DNA of 5,959 bases from Bacillota bacterium (GTDB lineage Bacteria; Bacillota; Syntrophomonadia; Syntrophomonadales; Syntrophomonadaceae). Made by a program: the position numbers and the translations under genes. Location of the stretch: the NCBI GenBank assembly GCA_023395515.1, contig JAEWZB010000042.1, forward strand, positions 1 through 5,959, written 5' to 3'. The notes beneath the pieces were generated by a model that worked only from the letters and a program-made list of their open reading frames with translations, was not told where the DNA came from and did no database searches. Positions within the stretch are counted from its first letter, which is position 1. Each line of letters begins with the position of its first letter. Below, in pieces: positions 5,559 through 5,959 of this stretch.

Positions 5559-5666
5559 TTACACTAATTCTTCCTCTTGTAAAAACTCCGCTAATAACTT
5601 AGCTGTAGTTCCGGTTATTTTCAGGCAAGTTTTATGATGTATGGGAGCCAAAATCCCATATAACAT
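5559..5666 (-). CDS. Possible small hypothetical protein (35 residues)
   Basis: On the - strand, ATG at 5664-5666 opens a 35-codon frame ending in TAA at 5559-5561. The predicted peptide starts MLYGILAPIHHKTCLKITG and ends LLAEFLQEEELV, with a plausible amphipathic acidic C-terminal helix. A G-rich TTAGGGGG lies 3 bases upstream, close to Shine-Dalgarno consensus but tightly spaced. Leucine codons are mostly TTA, like the other genes here. I do not recognise a family. The frame is the same as that of the SLH gene upstream and stays open back to that gene's stop codon, so it could be a remnant of an older 3' extension, a separate small gene read through the terminator, or chance. Confidence 0.3.
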   Translation of the reverse strand: MLYGILAPIHHKTCLKITGTTAKLLAEFLQEEELV

Positions 5667-5694
5667 TTTCCCCCTAATTCGAGCAAAGAAGCCA

Positions 5695-5743
5695 AAAATC
5701 GGTAATCCCCCAGGCTTAAAAATGCTTGGGGGATGCCGATTTT
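5695..5743 (-). terminator. Strong intrinsic terminator of the SLH-domain gene
   Basis: AAAATCGGTAATCCCCCA (5695-5712) pairs with TGGGGGATGCCGATTTT (5727-5743), with one small interruption at TA/G. On the - strand the stem ends in a run of five T (complement of 5694-5698). It begins 10 bases after the SLH stop codon. On the + strand it ends in only TTTT before C, so it may also catch transcripts coming from cfa. Confidence 0.85.
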
Positions 5744-5753
5744 CAATAGTGTC

Positions 5754-5959
5754 TTATTTCTCCAACAGATTGTACAGCACCTGCGCCATCTGGGCGCGGG
5801 TAGAGCCACCTGTCGGATTAAGGTTGCCGCCACTGCCGGAAATTATGCCGGACTTGACCAGTGCGGTCATGCCCTCGCTTGCCCAGCTTACGACATCGCC
5901 GCTGTCAATGAAGTCAGCAAGTGTCTTGCCATTATCGGCGGTGGGTAGCTTGTTCAGCA
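5754..5959 (-). CDS. C-terminal S-layer homology (SLH) domain of a surface protein (5' end outside the window)
   Basis: The last 68 codons of a - strand gene are visible, ending with TAA at 5754-5756. The peptide holds most of an SLH module: DFIDSGDVVSWASEGMTALV, then KSGIISGSGGNLNPTGGSTR and AQMAQVLYNLLEK. These match the family pattern of an aromatic or acidic start, W-A-x-x-A/G-hydrophobic core, G-I-I-x-G, N-P and a final T-R-A-Q-hydrophobic helix. SLH modules bind pyruvylated secondary cell-wall polymers and anchor exported proteins on Gram-positive-type cells. Usually three modules stand together, so two more and the functional domain probably lie beyond the window edge. The coding bases are clearly richer in G and C than the other genes here. 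Function beyond wall anchoring cannot be told. Confidence 0.88.
   Translation of the reverse strand, partial: LNKLPTADNGKTLADFIDSGDVVSWASEGMTALVKSGIISGSGGNLNPTGGSTRAQMAQVLYNLLEK

Noticed and set aside
5621..5948. Open frames at 5621-5833 (-) and 5733-5948 (+)
   Set aside because: Both cross the SLH terminator or oppose the SLH coding frame, whose translation is clearly family-like. Neither has a convincing start signal.
1..5959. CRISPR arrays, tRNA or rRNA genes, insertion-sequence ends, att sites
   Set aside because: I saw no regularly spaced repeats, cloverleaf-like sequence, transposase-like frame or terminal inverted repeats with target duplications.

Overview
The window looks like chromosomal DNA of a low-G+C, Gram-positive-type (Firmicutes/Clostridia-like) anaerobe. 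The evidence is strong AGGAGG-type ribosome binding sites, AT-rich codon choice (TTA, ATA and AAA common), extended -10 promoters, a DNA polymerase III delta protein of the Gram-positive type, a COG2509-type flavoprotein and an S-layer-homology (SLH) protein. I cannot name the genus from these genes. Most of the window appears to be ordinary housekeeping or accessory-metabolic sequence, and I see no phage, CRISPR, toxin-antitoxin or other clear defence system.

Layout, left to right. Positions 1-123 are AT-rich leader DNA with small repeats and a palindrome, followed by a small + strand gene (124-369). Its protein resembles only the first part of a sigma-70 region 2 (a helix-turn-helix type 16 or Tn916-accessory-like protein). 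A strong bidirectional terminator (516-547) separates it from holA (545-1519, - strand), which encodes the delta subunit of the DNA polymerase III clamp loader. holA and a + strand FAD-dependent dehydrogenase gene (1672-3042, TTG start) diverge from a compact region holding two mirror-image extended -10 promoters. A terminator with a possible alternative pairing (3043-3117) lies between the flavoprotein gene and a zinc-ribbon 23S rRNA guanine-N1 methyltransferase gene of the RlmA type (3138-4013). Two tandem terminator-like hairpins (4056-4094 and 4112-4150) precede a cyclopropane-fatty-acyl-phospholipid synthase gene (4253-5470). That gene is convergent with the 3' end of an SLH-domain gene on the - strand (5754-5959, cut by the window edge), which has its own strong terminator. 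A possible 35-residue ORF (5559-5666, - strand) lies between them.

The genes do not form one pathway. holA acts in replication, the RlmA-type enzyme modifies the ribosome, the cyclopropane synthase modifies membrane lipids and the SLH protein is anchored to the cell wall. The hairpins between most pairs suggest several separate transcription units. The only plausible co-transcription is flavoprotein plus rRNA methyltransferase, if the hairpin between them is leaky or regulated.

The points most worth a second look are the truncated sigma-like protein, the competing-stem arrangement after the flavoprotein gene, the symmetric divergent promoter region, and the open frame that continues past the SLH stop codon.
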